The notes below the pieces were generated by a model. It worked only from the letters and a program-made list of their open reading frames with translations, was not told the origin of the DNA and ran no database searches. A program made the position numbers and the translations under genes. Positions 25,073-36,960 of a stretch of 64,000 nucleotides of DNA are shown one piece after another (the first letter of the stretch is position 1; each line of letters begins with the position of its first letter). This DNA is from Hemerocallis citrina (taxonomy: Eukaryota > Streptophyta > Magnoliopsida > Asparagales > Asphodelaceae), in the NCBI GenBank assembly GCA_017893485.1, contig CM030361.1, forward strand, positions 140,138,461 to 140,202,460, given 5' to 3'.

Positions 25073-25093
25073 AGATTCCTTCTCATAAGTTTT

Positions 25094-25415
25094 CATGTCA
25101 CTTTCTCCTTTATTAGATGCTATTTTCTTTATCTCCTTCATCTAATAAGTCTTGATGTCACTTTCTTCTTTATTAGATGTCACTTTCATCTTTATTAAAT
25201 TCAATTTTTCTTATCTCCCGTACCTCTATTTATTTCACATCTTAAATCCAAGTCCCTTACTCATCTTCTTATTATTTTCTTCATTGTCCCCTTCTTCATG
25301 TATATTTAGTATGTTCTGATACCAAGATGCAAAGCGTGAAATAGTAGTGATAGCTTCAAAATTTCTCATAGCTTCTGATTATGTTCTGCGTGACTATATT
25401 GATAGTTGTAATTGT
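25094..25415 (-). pseudogene. fragment related to the pararetroviral coat-protein N-terminal region
   Basis: Short segments (about 25345-25400, with TCTCATAGCTTCTGAT and GCGTGAAATAGTAGT) correspond to 36385-36560, which belongs to the coat-protein end of the pararetroviral block. The stretch at 25110-25200 repeats a ~30-bp unit around GATGTCACTTTCTTCTTTATTAG. The Athila element begins at 25416, so it probably inserted into this sequence. It is heavily degraded. Confidence 0.35.
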
Positions 25416-26866
25416 TGATGAGTGAAATTTATACATGAATTTATTACTCTTTTTACACATTAAAGTAGTGAGTCCTCATTTATTTCTTTAAAATTTATCT
25501 TATTTCTACTTATTTTATTTATTTGTTTGATTTTGCAGGAAAGAGACGGATAAGTACAAACAGTGAACGTTTTTTTGTGAAATCCATGAAGAGCTCAAGA
25601 ATAAAGATTTCAAAAAAAAATCAAATTGATTCTATGTGAAGATTTCTAAAAAAATCAAGCACTCAACTACACGTGTTTACAAATTAGCCATTTGAAGAAC
25701 CAATAGAAAATATTATGGTCAACTAGGAGGTGAAATGGAATTTTGTAAAAAAAACATCAAAGAAGAAAAGAAAAAAGTTGAGTAGATTTAATTTAAGGTT
25801 AGTTAATTAATTAGTTTAAAATTTTAATAGATTAATTTTAATCTATAAATTTTAATTAATTAATACCTAATCCTAATTTAACTAACCTAACCCTACTGTT
25901 CCTCTATTTAAGAAAGTGGGGGGACACAGAAATCGAGGAGAGAAGGAGAGAAAAGGCTGGGTGTGGCGGCTCTGTTTTTGGAATTGGTGGGCGGCACAAA
26001 AACTGAGAGGGGGAGAGAAAAACAGAAAGAAAAATAAAGGAGACAGGAAGAGGGCACAGAACCCGAGGTTTGGATTTTCGGCAAAAAAGAGTTTTTTTCT
26101 TCTCTTCTAATTTTTATTATGTAATGTCCAAAAACATATTTTTTAGTTGCAATTTTGATATGAACTAATTTTTATTTTCTAGTACTTCGATGCAGCCTAG
26201 TTTTGATAACACAATTCTAATTTCATATTCTCCTATTTTTCCATGGCTGTGTGTTTAATTTTTGTTCTTAATGCTTATAATTTTTTGACCAACTATAGTA
26301 TGATTTATTGAATCATGGAGAGGCCAAGAGATAATTTGTGATTTAAAAATATAGAATTAAACACCATTGATTGAGCGAAATTAAAGATAATTTACTGCGA
26401 TTAATGTGACTATAAAGAAATCCGTGGAAGTTAATGAGTCTTCAGTTAATTAAATTTACATAAAGATATGAAAAACTATTAGTTGGATATATTTTTGGTA
26501 TTGTTCAAGAGAAAATATTGAATAATTAGGGAATTTTGGTATACAAATTGGAAAAGTAGAATTTCTAGCTACGTGGAATTATTAATTGTGTGTGATTAAC
26601 TAGGCGAAATCAAAATTCCTAGAACAAATTTTGCTATTAACAAACAACAAAATTTCATATTTTCATTCTTTTAAATTAGGATAGTTAGTTCTTTAGATTA
26701 ATTTAATTTAGTTGCTTTCTTGATAAAATTTCAATTTTCCAAATAGTAATTAATCTAATAAATTTTGTTACTCAGTAAAATAATTAGTCCTTATGGGTTC
26801 GATATTTTTTTTTACGTAAACTATACTACTTGTTGCGATTTTGTACACTTGCCAATAATCCAACCA
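25416..26866 (+). repeat. left LTR of the Athila element
   Basis: It starts TGATGAGTGAAATTTATACA and ends in ...AATCCAACCA just before the primer-binding site. It shares with the right LTR GACGGATAAGTACAAA, the GAAATCCATGAAGAG block, the GGGGGGACACAGAAATCGAG segment (25918) and the closing region up to the right copy's truncation. The small open frame at 25916-26110 is LTR sequence, not a gene. Confidence 0.8.
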
Positions 26867-26872
26867 AGTTTT

Positions 26873-26890
26873 TGGTGCCGTTGCTAGGGA
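26873..26890 (+). promoter_or_regulatory. primer-binding site (tRNA-Asp type)
   Basis: TGGTGCCGTTGCTAGGGA lies seven bases downstream of the LTR end. It differs by two transitions from the TGGCGCCGTTGCCGGGGA site used by Athila-type elements. Confidence 0.75.
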
Positions 26891-27046
26891 CTAATTATTC
26901 TTTTATTAATATTCATAATTTCTAGATTGTTACTAATTTAAATTTTTCTTATTGTTTTTTATATTTATATTTATATTTTATTTTTTAATTATTTTTGTTT
27001 TTCTATTATTTAATAGATATATTTCAGGACATAGAAGCGTAGTACC

Positions 27047-28289
27047 ATGGCGAACAAGAATAATAGAGAAGAAAATAAGGCATTGAGAGACTATGCTATG
27101 CCCTCACTTAATGAAGCAACATCAAGTATAAGGAGACCGGATATACAAGCTAACAATTTTGAGATTAAACCGGCAATCATTCAAATGATTCAACAGACTG
27201 TTCAATTTGGGGAACTATCGCACGAGGATCCTAATGTTCACATTGCAAACTTTCTAGAAAGTTGTGACACTTTCAAGCAGAATGGAGTATCAGATAATGC
27301 AATTCGATTGTGACTCTTTTATTTTTCACTAAGAGATATGGCGAAGGCTTGGCTAAATTTTCTACCACTCGGTGGTATTACTACTTGGGAGGGACTTGCA
27401 CAAAAAATTGTGGCTAAGTATTTTTCCCCGGCAAAGACAACGAAGCTAAGGAATGACATTACCACATTCACTCAATTTGAGACTGAGTCTTTGTATGATG
27501 CATGAGAGAGGTATAAAGAGTTATTGAGAAAGTGTCCCCATCTTGAACTACCGAAATGACTGCAAATCCAAATATTCTATTATGGTTTGGGAGTTGCATA
27601 TCGACTATGGTAAATGCAGCAGCTGGAGGTCATCTTATGAGCAAAACTCATGAAGTCTATAAAATTTTAGAGGAGATGAAATCTAACAGTTACCAATGGT
27701 ATTCAGAGAAAGCAATGCAAAGAAAAGTGGCAGGAGTTGTTTAGCTTGACCCACTTACCACATTAACTACACAAATTGCTAATTTATCTAAACAATTAGG
27801 TAATATGAATGTTGATGCTATTCAGAATAATATTATTTATGATCATTGTGTAGGAAATCACTCAAGTATTGATTGTCAAGTGGGAAATCCTTTTGCTTAA
27901 CCAAATTCCGAACAAGCAAATTACGTGTCAAACTTTCAACATCAAAATAATCCTTATTCGAACACATATAATCCAGAATGAAGAAACCACTCTAATCTTT
28001 CTTGGAACAACAATCAAGGAATAATTAGATAACCTCAAATTTTTTCACAGCAAGAAAAGAAGCCGACACTTGAAAAGATGTTCATGCAATACATACAGAA
28101 GACAGAGCAATACATGCAGAAGACAGGTTTTGCGATAAAAAAATAATACGACTTCAATTCACAACCTTGGGGCTCAGATTGGTCAGATTTCAAATATTTT
28201 TACAGAGAGGACAACAAGAACCTTAACCAGTAACATCGTGACTAATCCAATGGAGCATGTCAAAGAAATAACACTGAAAAGTGGGAGAA
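27047..28289 (+). pseudogene. Athila gag (capsid) pseudogene
   Basis: It starts with a true ATG at 27047 (MANKNNREENKALRDYAMPS). The 88-codon first frame contains IQANNFEIKPAIIQMIQQTV, FGELSHEDPNVHIANFLESC and KQNGVSDNAIRL, classic Athila gag text. After a TGA (27311-27313) the homology continues in the same frame with FYFSLRDMAKAWLNFLPLGG, ITTWEGLAQKIVAKYF and ESLYDA, then CPHLELPK. A one-base shift leads into 27556-27744 (AAAGGHLMSKTHEVYKILEE). A degraded CX2C-like segment and a Gln/Asn-rich tail follow. At least two stops and a frameshift inactivate it. It runs into the solo LTR at 28295. Confidence 0.85.
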
Positions 28290-28908
28290 CAATTTATGGT
28301 ACCCCATATTTTTAAATATTATTTTTAAGAGTTATAAATAAATTTAAATGATTTTTGGTGATTTAATAAACATTTTTCTGAAGATTTATCGTTTTACACG
28401 TGTAAATATTTTCTTTGGAGGTTCAAAGTCCAAAATTATTTTGTGGAAAATCATTATTTATTATTAGATATTATTTGTGAATTTCTTGGATTTTTCAGAT
28501 ATTTATTGGACCTATTTGCAAATATTTCAAAAAGAATGACTTTTGTGCAAAATTACCAAATGGGGGTGAAAACTCCATATTTTTTGGATTTTTGGGCTGG
28601 GTATAATGCCTAGTCAACTCAGGTTTAAAAATTTTAATTTTAATTTTTTGATGAATTTGACTTATTCTACAAGTTTTGATAAAAGATGATCTTTCGCAAA
28701 AATTGCTATTTGAAGGGATGAAAATGCAAAATTGTTTTCTAGGCTTTTTAAATAGTGCTGGCTAACTTATTAATGGTTGTTTTGATTTTTAATCCCAAAT
28801 AAATTTTTTTTATCAAGTTTCCAAGTATAGGGATCTATTTATATAAAGTTATATTTCAAAATGATTATTTTGCAAATGTGTTCAAAACCCTAATTCTCTT
28901 AATTCCGG

Positions 28909-28922
28909 CCTATTTAAAAAGG
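28909..28922 (+). promoter_or_regulatory. LTR core promoter (family G copy 2)
   Basis: CCTATTTAAAAAGG is followed by GAGTGCAGCCGTC and CACTGCACAACACACAG. The same order is seen in LTR copies 1 and 3, so a TATA box with a transcript start 25-35 bases downstream is likely. Confidence 0.5.
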
Positions 28923-30016
28923 TGGAGTGCAGCCGTCTTTCACTGCACAACACACAGTTTTTATTATTTTTATTTTCTTGGAGATCTAAAGAGGAGATCT
29001 TGGATTCTTTGCAAAGGAGGGATTTTTCGTCTTGCTTTGTTATATTCGTTTGATCTCTCCAACAAGATGAGTGACATGTTTTGGTTTTATTTTGTTTTAT
29101 ATATGTTGTATGTGGTGTTTCATCTATTAGAAAGTATGCTAGGGTTTTGATATGAATACATATGGTGAGAACCCTAGTTATTGTGAGTAGAATTGCATGT
29201 GGATGATTTTAGATTGTTGGAGAACCTAATATAAATTATGAGTAGGCTAATTCTGTTGGATTATTGCTGTTTCGATTGGATATGGTGAACTTTATGCATG
29301 AATTGATTAAAGATAAGATTTTTGGACTATTGGTGAGTTGGATGAATGCAACTTGGCCATGTTAATGATAAATTTATTTTTGTTCACGAATCAACTATTG
29401 AGAATAGTTGAGATTGAGTTTGAGAAATTTTGAGAAGGAGTAATGGATTAAAAGACCATGTCTTGAGGATTTGAGTTGTGATGACTAAATTTGGGTTTGA
29501 TACATTTTTGACTAAATTTGGGGATTTCGTGATTTTGTGAAAGATATTACTTGAATTTGGATTTACTCAAATACTAAGTTTTAATCTGAATATTTCGTTG
29601 TTTCAATTTATGGATTTGTGAAGTTCTTTTGGTGCACAAACATGCACAAACGTTTTTCATAAATATTGTATTTTTGTTGTTTAAGAAGAAATTGAGTTTT
29701 ATGTGTTTTCGAAGGATTTGACTATATCTCAACTTATTTTGGTATGGATATGGTTTGGAATATAAAACAAAGTTATTTTGATGCAAGATTGATTCTTAAA
29801 AACTCTAGTTTTGATATATGCACACATTCATGTTTTATTTTGCATAAATTCATCAAAAAGCTATTTTTATCAATTCAAGTGGTTTTGATTGGTTTTATGG
29901 ATCTTTTTATATCCTATAAGTTGTATTTGATCATATCAGAAATATACTTTTATAGATTTTGTTTTTGTAAAGTAAATCTTCGTATCGGTTGGAATATGCA
30001 CAACCCATACTGCAGC

Positions 30017-30385
30017 CAGTAGGTGTGATAGTCGACAGGTATGTTTCGACAGTCGACCGTCGTTACCTGGCTGCTGTGTTTTCTCGCTTTCCTTGAAATC
30101 TCGTGCGGAACAGTCGACTGACCCATTTCTCCAGTCGACTGTCCCTGCTCTATTTTGATATTTTCTCGAAGTGTTGGATTTTCGCTCTGGACAGTCGACT
30201 AATGACTTTTACAGTCGACCGTCAATACTTAGAATTTATTTTCTTAAAAATATTGGATTTTCGCTCTGGACAGTCGACCGATGACTTTTTACAGTCGACT
30301 GCTACAACTTAGATTTTTATTTCTTGAAGTGCTGGTTTTTCGCTCTGGACAGTCGACCGATGACTTTTACAGTCGACTGTTACTG
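30017..30385. repeat. GTCGAC dyad array in giant LTR copy 2
   Basis: About ten GACAGTCGAC(T/C)G-type palindromes. The last three-quarters form a tandem repeat of about 85 bp, each unit holding TTTTCGCTCTGGACAGTCGA, then ATGACTTTTACAGTCGAC. Thus each unit carries two dyads about 20 bases apart. Confidence 0.8.
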
Positions 30386-30884
30386 ATGTTTTCTTGAGTT
30401 ATTCTGATGTTCTTTAAACGATTGATTCTTTAAATATTTTTGGATCTATAACTTACTATTCTAAATATTATTCTTTCTACAGAACATATGTTTTCAAGAT
30501 ATTTTATTGTTGGATTTGGATTCTGGAATTTTATAAAAGATTTGGGTTTGTTGATTGGAGAAGTTTCTTCATATGGTCGTTTTGACGATGGATTTGTGAA
30601 GTTTGGTCTTGATGATATCTCTAGGAGTTGAGTGGGAGTCCTGTGAACCGGCAGTTGAGATTTGTTGATTTAGACTTGGGGGATCTTGGTTTGGTTGTTG
30701 TGGAATTAAGTCCGGCAAGATACACTAACTCTAGAGATGGGGATTTTTGTGTTTTAATAATAACGAACTTAAGGACAGGAACTAGTGGGGATGTGATGGA
30801 ACTTGGAAAATGTAAGTAAAGGCTCATGATTTTGTTGGTCCAACGGATGCGTTCCAGGACTGTTTGTTGTTCTGTCTCAAGATG

Positions 30885-31130
30885 ACATTTGTATGTTCGC
30901 GTGTCGAGGGTCTGCAGGCCTATTCACGGAGTATGCAGGGTGCATTCGCGTGTCGAGGGTCGGCAGGCCTATTCACAAAATGTACTTGGTGTATCTACAC
31001 GTCGAGGGCCTTGCAAGCCTATTCGTGGGGTACACGGTTGGGAGATGATTCTCCGGTTTGTTTTTGGGCTATCTTACATGATGCTTGCGCGTCGAGGGCT
31101 GTTGTGCCTATTCGTAGAGTATTCTGGAAT
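30885..31130. repeat. minisatellite in giant LTR copy 2
   Basis: Four to five units of about 57 bp containing CGTGTCGAGGGTC(T/G)GCAGGCC and TATTCACGGAGT-like text, the reverse complement of the array in LTR copy 1. The 156-codon and 92-codon open frames across it (30864-31334, 30889-31167) are artefacts of the repeat. Confidence 0.75.
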
Positions 31131-31846
31131 CTTGTTTTCCATCACCGTGGTAGGATTAGTTGCATAACGAGGGGTTATCCCTATAAGTGGAGATCGTTAA
31201 GGGCTTGCACCGGACCAATGTACTATAGAATGCATAGAATCCGACAAGTATGCATTAGAGAGTTGGCATATAGAAATTTTGTTTTCTTGACTTGGTTTTA
31301 TGCTTGTGTTTTCTTGTTTTTCCCCTACACTTGACACTTAGTCTAGATTCACTTGATGTTTTCATGTATTACTATTTACTGTCTTATATTCGTTGATGTT
31401 TTCATACTTTACTTATTGTTAATTCTCTTTTCATTTATTCTTGCTGTTAATACATATTGATGATGACTCTATGCTCTAAGTTTATTTATGTTGTTTTGTT
31501 TTTATGTCACTCACACCGTTATGGCTGACCCCTGTAGTTTTGGGGGTTAGGGTTATCTTTAGCCTCATGTTTTATAGGTAGGTGCTTATAGCTTGGGATT
31601 TGGATGCTTGTACTAGATTGATGTTATGGCTTGTGTAAATATATGAAAAGATGTGTTGTAAAGAAAAGATTGTAATTCAAGGTGTTTTGTATTCCGCTGT
31701 ATTTTGTAAACAATTATTGTAATAAAAGTTGAAATAAAAATTATCTGTGTTTTTGGCTATGTTTACTATTGCAATTGAAGTTGATGTTGGGAATTGTGCC
31801 ACGTATTTCTAAGATATCATATTGGAAATTTGGGCGCTACACAATT

Positions 31847-33003
31847 GAGCAATCACAAGCACAAACGACCGAACAAAATGTGGTTAAAACAAGATGAGTT
31901 CGAGTCAATTTTGGAGGAATAAACGCAGTAGGTGTCCAACCACCATATTGGGAATTCTAAGAAGAATAAAGGAGCTTCAAACCCCACGATTTTCAGGGAG
32001 TTTAATTCTGAAACTTATCCTAATTTACCTTATGATCCACCGATTCCTTTTTCGCAAAGACTTAAAAAGAATACATTTGATAATCAATTCTCTAAATTTT
32101 TAAGTATTTTTAGTAATTGCATATTAATATTCCTCTTATTGAAGATTTAGAACAAATGCCTAAATATGTTAAAATTTTGAAGGATATTTTATCAAACAAG
32201 CAGAAATTGGAGAAACATGAGAGAGTTATGCTAGCTGAAGAAAGTAGTGCAATTTTACAAAAGAAGTTGCTTCATAAACTTAAAGATCCAGGGAGTTTTA
32301 AGATTTCTTACACTATTGAAAATTCCTCTTTTGAAAAAGCTTTGTGTGATTTGGGAACAAGTATTAATCTTATGCATTTTTTGGTTTTCAGGAAACTTGG
32401 TATTGGAGAAGTAAGTCTACTACAATTTCTTTAAAATTGGCGGACAGATCTATCAAGTACCCAAGAGGAATAATTGAAGATGTTTTAGTAAAGGTAGACA
32501 AGTTCATATTTTCAGCTGATTTTGTAGTGCTTGACATGGAGGAGGATGAACAAATTCCATTGATTTTAGGGGCGACATTTTCTAGCTACGGGGAGAGCTT
32601 TGATTGATGTCCTACAAAAAAAAAACTTATTTTAAGAGTTGAGGATGAGAAAGTAACATTTGACGCCTTTATATCCTTAGAGTTTCCTACAAAAGTTCAG
32701 TCATGTTTTCAAGTTAATGAAACTGATTTAATAGTGGGTGAGACACATAGGGTTGGAGTTGAAAAGCTACCGGTAGAAGTGTGTCTAGCAAATTCAGCAA
32801 CTCTTGAATCTGAGAAAAAGATTTTGGAATATGTTTCGTATTTGGAAGCTTCTGCACCATCTATTCATCTTTCTTCTCAGCTGAAATTCAAAGAAGTTGG
32901 GATATCAAAGGCGCCATCTTCAAGAAAGAAAAGACTCAAACTTGAGCTTAAACCATTGCCATCTAGTTTGTGGGGTGCACAAAAAAGTTCGATCCACACA
33001 TAA
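31847..33003 (+). pseudogene. Athila gag-pol junction with aspartic protease pseudogene
   Basis: The interrupted gene resumes with PIPFSQRLKK and FSKFL, then INIPLIEDLEQMPKYVKILK and ILSNKQKLEKHERVMLAEES (32117-32434). It goes on to the protease active-site region FEKALCDLGTSINLM (Asp of DLGTS), VDKFIFSADFVVLDMEEDEQ and IPLILGATF. The 89-codon frame at 32734-33003 contains LELKPLPSSLWGAQ, the point where reverse transcriptase normally begins. No RT follows. Frameshifts at about 32430 and 32605 break the reading. Confidence 0.8.
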
Positions 33004-34357
33004 AGAGAATTATTGAAATAGAGGCCCGTATGTTGTTGGATCTTGACATTACATAACCATCTCAGCTACCATGTCTTGCTGAAGACTTAAAACTTAGTGC
33101 TGCTTGGAAGGCAACTCATGTTTTCTTTTTACTGTATTCAGAATTTAATGTTCTTTTAGTTTACTTTAATTTTAGTTTTTTATTTTGTTTTATAGGATTG
33201 CATAAGTTTGGGGGTTTCCGGCGAAGTTGTTTATCCATACCTACTTTGATAGCTGTTTCTGGGCAAGATGGAGTCCGAATCTGGAAAAATGATTCAAAGA
33301 GAGATCGAAGGAAATTGTCATAGCTTTCAAGTACGAAATGAATCAGGAGATTTGAACATCTACAACTCTAGATATGACTGAAATAATGAACGTCACTCAT
33401 CCAGAATTTCAACATGAATTAGGAGAGAAATTCTGAACTTTCCTCATTATTTTTGTTTTCCTTTTTCCTTACCCATTGAGGACAATGTGGACATCTAAGT
33501 TTGGGGGAAAGGGTACATTTTTATCATTATTATATATATTTGAAAAGAAAAAAACCAAAACAAAGCATTGCAATTAGGCTTAAAATTACACTTTTGAGTT
33601 ATTTATTGTGCTAAAGCATTGATTTTTTATTTTTAGGATAGACAATATCTTATAAAGTAAGATTAAGCATACTTATTTTCTTTAGGATTATTGAAGTTGA
33701 AAATTTCTTACAAAATTGCGAGTCATGTGATTATACATAAAAGAGAAATGTGATGTTTTTTCTTGTGTTTATCCCCTTTGATCTACTCCTAAACAAGGTT
33801 TAAGTAAATAGAGTGATATTGATTAAATAATTGAATATATAAAGATTTATCTACTTCAATGTTTTGAGTTGCTTAGTAACTAGGGTATTCATCACCAATA
33901 TTTACTTTTACGTCAAACGGCAACTTGAAATATGAGTATGCAAAAACACTCTAAGTTTGTGATTTGTTGAGTAACCGGGTGAATTCATCAAAAATATTTG
34001 CATTCGCGTGAAAAGGCAAGTGACAACTTAGAGAGGAAAAAAAAACTATAGTTTGCTACTCGGTTTGTAGTAGTGAGCATGGGTAATCACTGATGGAGTT
34101 GTTACATGTTATAATTACATTAATTGCATGAAAAATATGATTAAGTTGGGAATTATGTATGAATAATTGCACTGAAAAAAGTGAGTATGCTTAGTTTTAC
34201 TTTATTTGCTATTGCTTATGTATTAAGTTGAAAATTGGATGCTTGCATGATAAGTCTTGTGGGTGCGATGAGTCGAACCTAATTTTGATCACTATCCCTT
34301 TATTCATGATTTTCCTTTTTGCTCAAGGACAAGCAAAATCTTAAGTTTGGAGGTATT
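33004..34357. other. Athila 3' untranslated region
   Basis: About 1.3 kb of AT-rich sequence replaces the expected RT, RNase H and integrase. It contains TTGAGGACAATGTGGACATC followed by TAAGTTTGGGGGAAAGG (33476-33505) and, just before the right LTR, CAAGGACAAGCAAAATCTTA and AGTTTGGAGG. Both motifs are typical of the 3' end of Athila-like elements. No gene is seen. Confidence 0.65.
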
Positions 34358-35696
34358 TGATGAGTGAAATTTATACATGAATTTATTACTCTTTTTATGC
34401 ATTATAGTTGCGAGTTATCGTTTATTTCTTTAAAATTTATCTTATTTCTACTTATTTTATTTATTTGTTTGATTTTGTAGAATAGGACGGATAAGTACAA
34501 AATGGGAGGATTTTTGTGAAATCCATGAAGAGTGCAAGGATAAAGATTTTAAAAAAAATCAAATTGATTACATGTAAAGATTTCTGGAAAATTCAAGCAC
34601 TCAACTGCATGCATTTACAAATTGGTCCTTTGAAGAACTAATAGAAAATATTATGGGGGTGGAATGAAATTTTGTAATTAAAAAAATCAAAGAAGAATAG
34701 AAACGGCCAGATTTAAAAGTTGATTGGATTTAATTTAGGGTTAGTTAATTAATTAATTTAAATTTTAACAGATTAATTTTAATCTATAAATTTTAATTAA
34801 TTAATTAATTAATTAAAACCTAATTCTAATTTAACTAACCTAACCCTACTGTTCATCTATTTACAGAAGTGGGGGGACACAGAAATCGAGGAGGAGAGAT
34901 GGAGAGAAAAGGCTGGGTGTGGGACACGAAAATCGAGAAGGAGAGAGAAGGTTGGGTGTGGCGGCTCTGTTTTTGGAGTTGGTGGGCGGCACAAAAACTG
35001 AGAGGGGGAGAGAGAAAAACATAGGAGAGGGAAAGAGGGCACGAAACCCAATGCTTGGATTTTCGGAAAAAATGAATTTTTCTTCTTTTCTTATAATTTT
35101 TATTATGCAATCCAAAAACATATTTTTTAGTTGCAATTTTGATATGAACTAATTTTTATTTTCTAGGGCTCCGATGTAGCCTAGTTTTGATAACACAATT
35201 CTAATTTCAAGTTATTTTATTCTCCTATTATTCCTTGTGTTTAATTTTTGTTCTTAATGCTTACAATTGTTTGGCTAATTATTGTATGATTTATTGAATC
35301 ATGGAGTGACCGAGAGGTAATTTGTGATTTAGAAATATAGAATTAAACATCATCGATTGAGCGAAATAGAGATGATTTACCGCGATTAATGTGACTATAA
35401 AGATTTCCATAGAACTTAAGGAGTCTTCAATTAATTAAAATTGCATAGAGATATGAAAAAATGATTAGTTTGAGATATTTTGTAGCGGATTTTGGTCTAC
35501 AACTTGAAAAGTGGAAATTTCTAGCTACGTGGAATTATGAATTGTGTGTGATTAACTAGGTGAAATAAAAAACCCTCGAACAAGTCTTGCTATTAACAAA
35601 CAACAAAATTTTATATTTTTCATTCTTTTAAATTAGGTTAGTTAGTTCTTTAGATTAATTTAATTTAGTTGCTTTCTTTGTCAAATTTCAATTTCT
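34358..35696 (+). repeat. right LTR of the Athila element, 3'-truncated
   Basis: It matches the left LTR from TGATGAGTGAAATTTATACA through GCTTTCTTTGTCAAATTTCA. It then breaks off, lacking about the last 170 bases (including the TTGTACACTTGCC end). It has a short duplication around GACACGAAAATCGAGAAGGA (34921) not present in the left copy. No matching target duplication can be found because of the truncation. Confidence 0.8.
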
Positions 35697-36399
35697 TCCA
35701 TGACTGTAAAGAAAAATCTAACCATGACTGTAAAGAAAGGTCGAGTCGAGCCTTAAAGATGGTTTTCCACTTATCCATCTCTTCCAATTGTTCGACTCAA
35801 AGATGGGTTTCCACATCCTTCTCTTCCAAGTCTTTGCCTTCACGATGTGAAGCCATAATGTACAAGTCTGGGAACAGTTGATCTCATGATCATATTGATA
35901 ACTTATGTTTACAGAGTTTGAGTGTGACTATGTTTAGATACATAGCCTCAAACATACATTGTTGATTGTTTGCACATAAATTACACTCATTTACATTTGT
36001 TGCATGTGCTTCACTATCTAGTAGTTTGACCTTTTACTTTCCACCGTAAAAGCCAAATGTTTACTGAGAGTTAATTATATTAATAGGATAATTTTTTTAA
36101 CTATTTGCATAAAAAGGACAATAACCAAACTATTTGCAACTAAGGAATAGTTTCTAAATAATACTATATGCTATCTATCCTATAATATTTTCTTCAAGAT
36201 GTGTGACCTTTCTGCAAATTTAAAATTTATTTTTGTAATATTTCCTTTTTATTCTATCTAATCAATTTTAATACTACATAAATTGTACTAAATACAGTTA
36301 AACGATCTTCTTCGGATAATTCGTTTTGAAAAAACCAGGTAAGAGTTACTTAAAAACAAGGCTTTCATACGAACTGGTGTGCAGCGTGAAATAGTAGTT
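35697..36399. other. unassigned sequence between Athila element and pararetroviral block
   Basis: The first 50 bases carry a direct repeat of CATGACTGTAAAGAAA. The short open frame at 35669-35881 is not a recognised protein. Around 36176-36360 it resembles 24604-24770. Otherwise nothing is seen. Confidence 0.3.
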
Positions 36400-36960
36400 G
36401 TGATAATCTATAAAAGAAAAACAATAGTATGAAAAACTTCAAAGATGGTATTCTTCTATAAAATAATATTCCTGAAAATAACGTGCATTATCAATCTCAC
36501 AAATATTAAAGTAATCAAGCATAACTTCAAAATCTCTCATAGTTTCTGATAATGTTTCTGAGAATTCACTATCGCTATCATATGGGGGTTCTTCCATATG
36601 TTAATTTCCTTCCTCTATATGTTCGTTTTATTCAAGATATTGCATATATGCTGTTATAGGACTCCATATACAACTGCTAAATTCTCCATTTTCATTAAAT
36701 AATAAAGATCTTTTATAGAAAGTTAGGTCATCAATTATTTGGACATTTATATTACTAGTTTCCCCCGCATTAATTTGATTTATTGTTATAATTATTACTC
36801 TCTGTACGCTAAAGAAAAATAATTGAAACTCATAAAAAGCATACATGCTTGTTAATCTTTGGGGATAATGAATATCAAAAACCCACATTCTATCACTTTC
36901 TTGATAGTTAGTCATTAATTCATAAATTAGCTCATGATTGGAGCTAATATTATTATCCAT
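36400..36960 (-). pseudogene. endogenous pararetrovirus: coat-protein-side ORF, N-terminal part
   Basis: On the minus strand a 110-codon frame starts at the ATG of 36960, about 150 bases downstream of a tRNA-Met-type primer-binding site. This is where the first major ORF of a plant pararetrovirus (Caulimoviridae) begins. After its stop, a second short acidic stretch (about 36590-36500) continues in the same direction. Acidic N-terminal parts are usual in caulimovirid coat proteins. Stops interrupt it, so it is an inactive copy. The assignment to the coat-protein ORF rests on its position and composition, not on a strong motif. Confidence 0.45.

Larger units (their letters stand above)
28295..31841 (+). 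mobile_element. giant solo LTR (family G), complete copy 2, TSD CAATT
   Basis: It starts TATGGTACCCCATATTTTTA, corresponding to TGTAGAACCCCGTATTTTCA in copy 3, so the TG has mutated to TA. It ends GGGCGCTACA. Both sides carry CAATT (28290-28294 and 31842-31846). The interrupted Athila gag-protease sequence continues immediately afterwards. No internal region or second LTR is present, so it is a solo LTR left by recombination. The internal layout on the + strand is: ACGTG motif (about 28395), core promoter (28909), GTCGAC dyads (30017-30380), minisatellite (30890-31125), then the conserved GTCACTCACACCGTTATGGC block (31506). Confidence 0.9.
25416..35696 (+). mobile_element. Athila-lineage Ty3/gypsy retrotransposon, internally deleted
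   Basis: The left LTR is 25416-26866 and the right LTR is 34358 to about 35696. Both start TGATGAGTGAAATTTATACA. The primer-binding site TGGTGCCGTTGCTAGGGA (26873-26890) matches the tRNA-Asp-type site of Athila elements. Gag (27047-28289) and protease (31847-33000) read on the + strand. I find no reverse transcriptase, RNase H or integrase, so the interior has a large deletion. The 3' untranslated part contains the repeated AAGTTTGGGGG motifs (33207, 33497) and a purine-rich stretch just before the right LTR. The right LTR lacks its last ~170 bases. A complete solo LTR of another family splits the element at 28295-31841. Confidence 0.85.
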
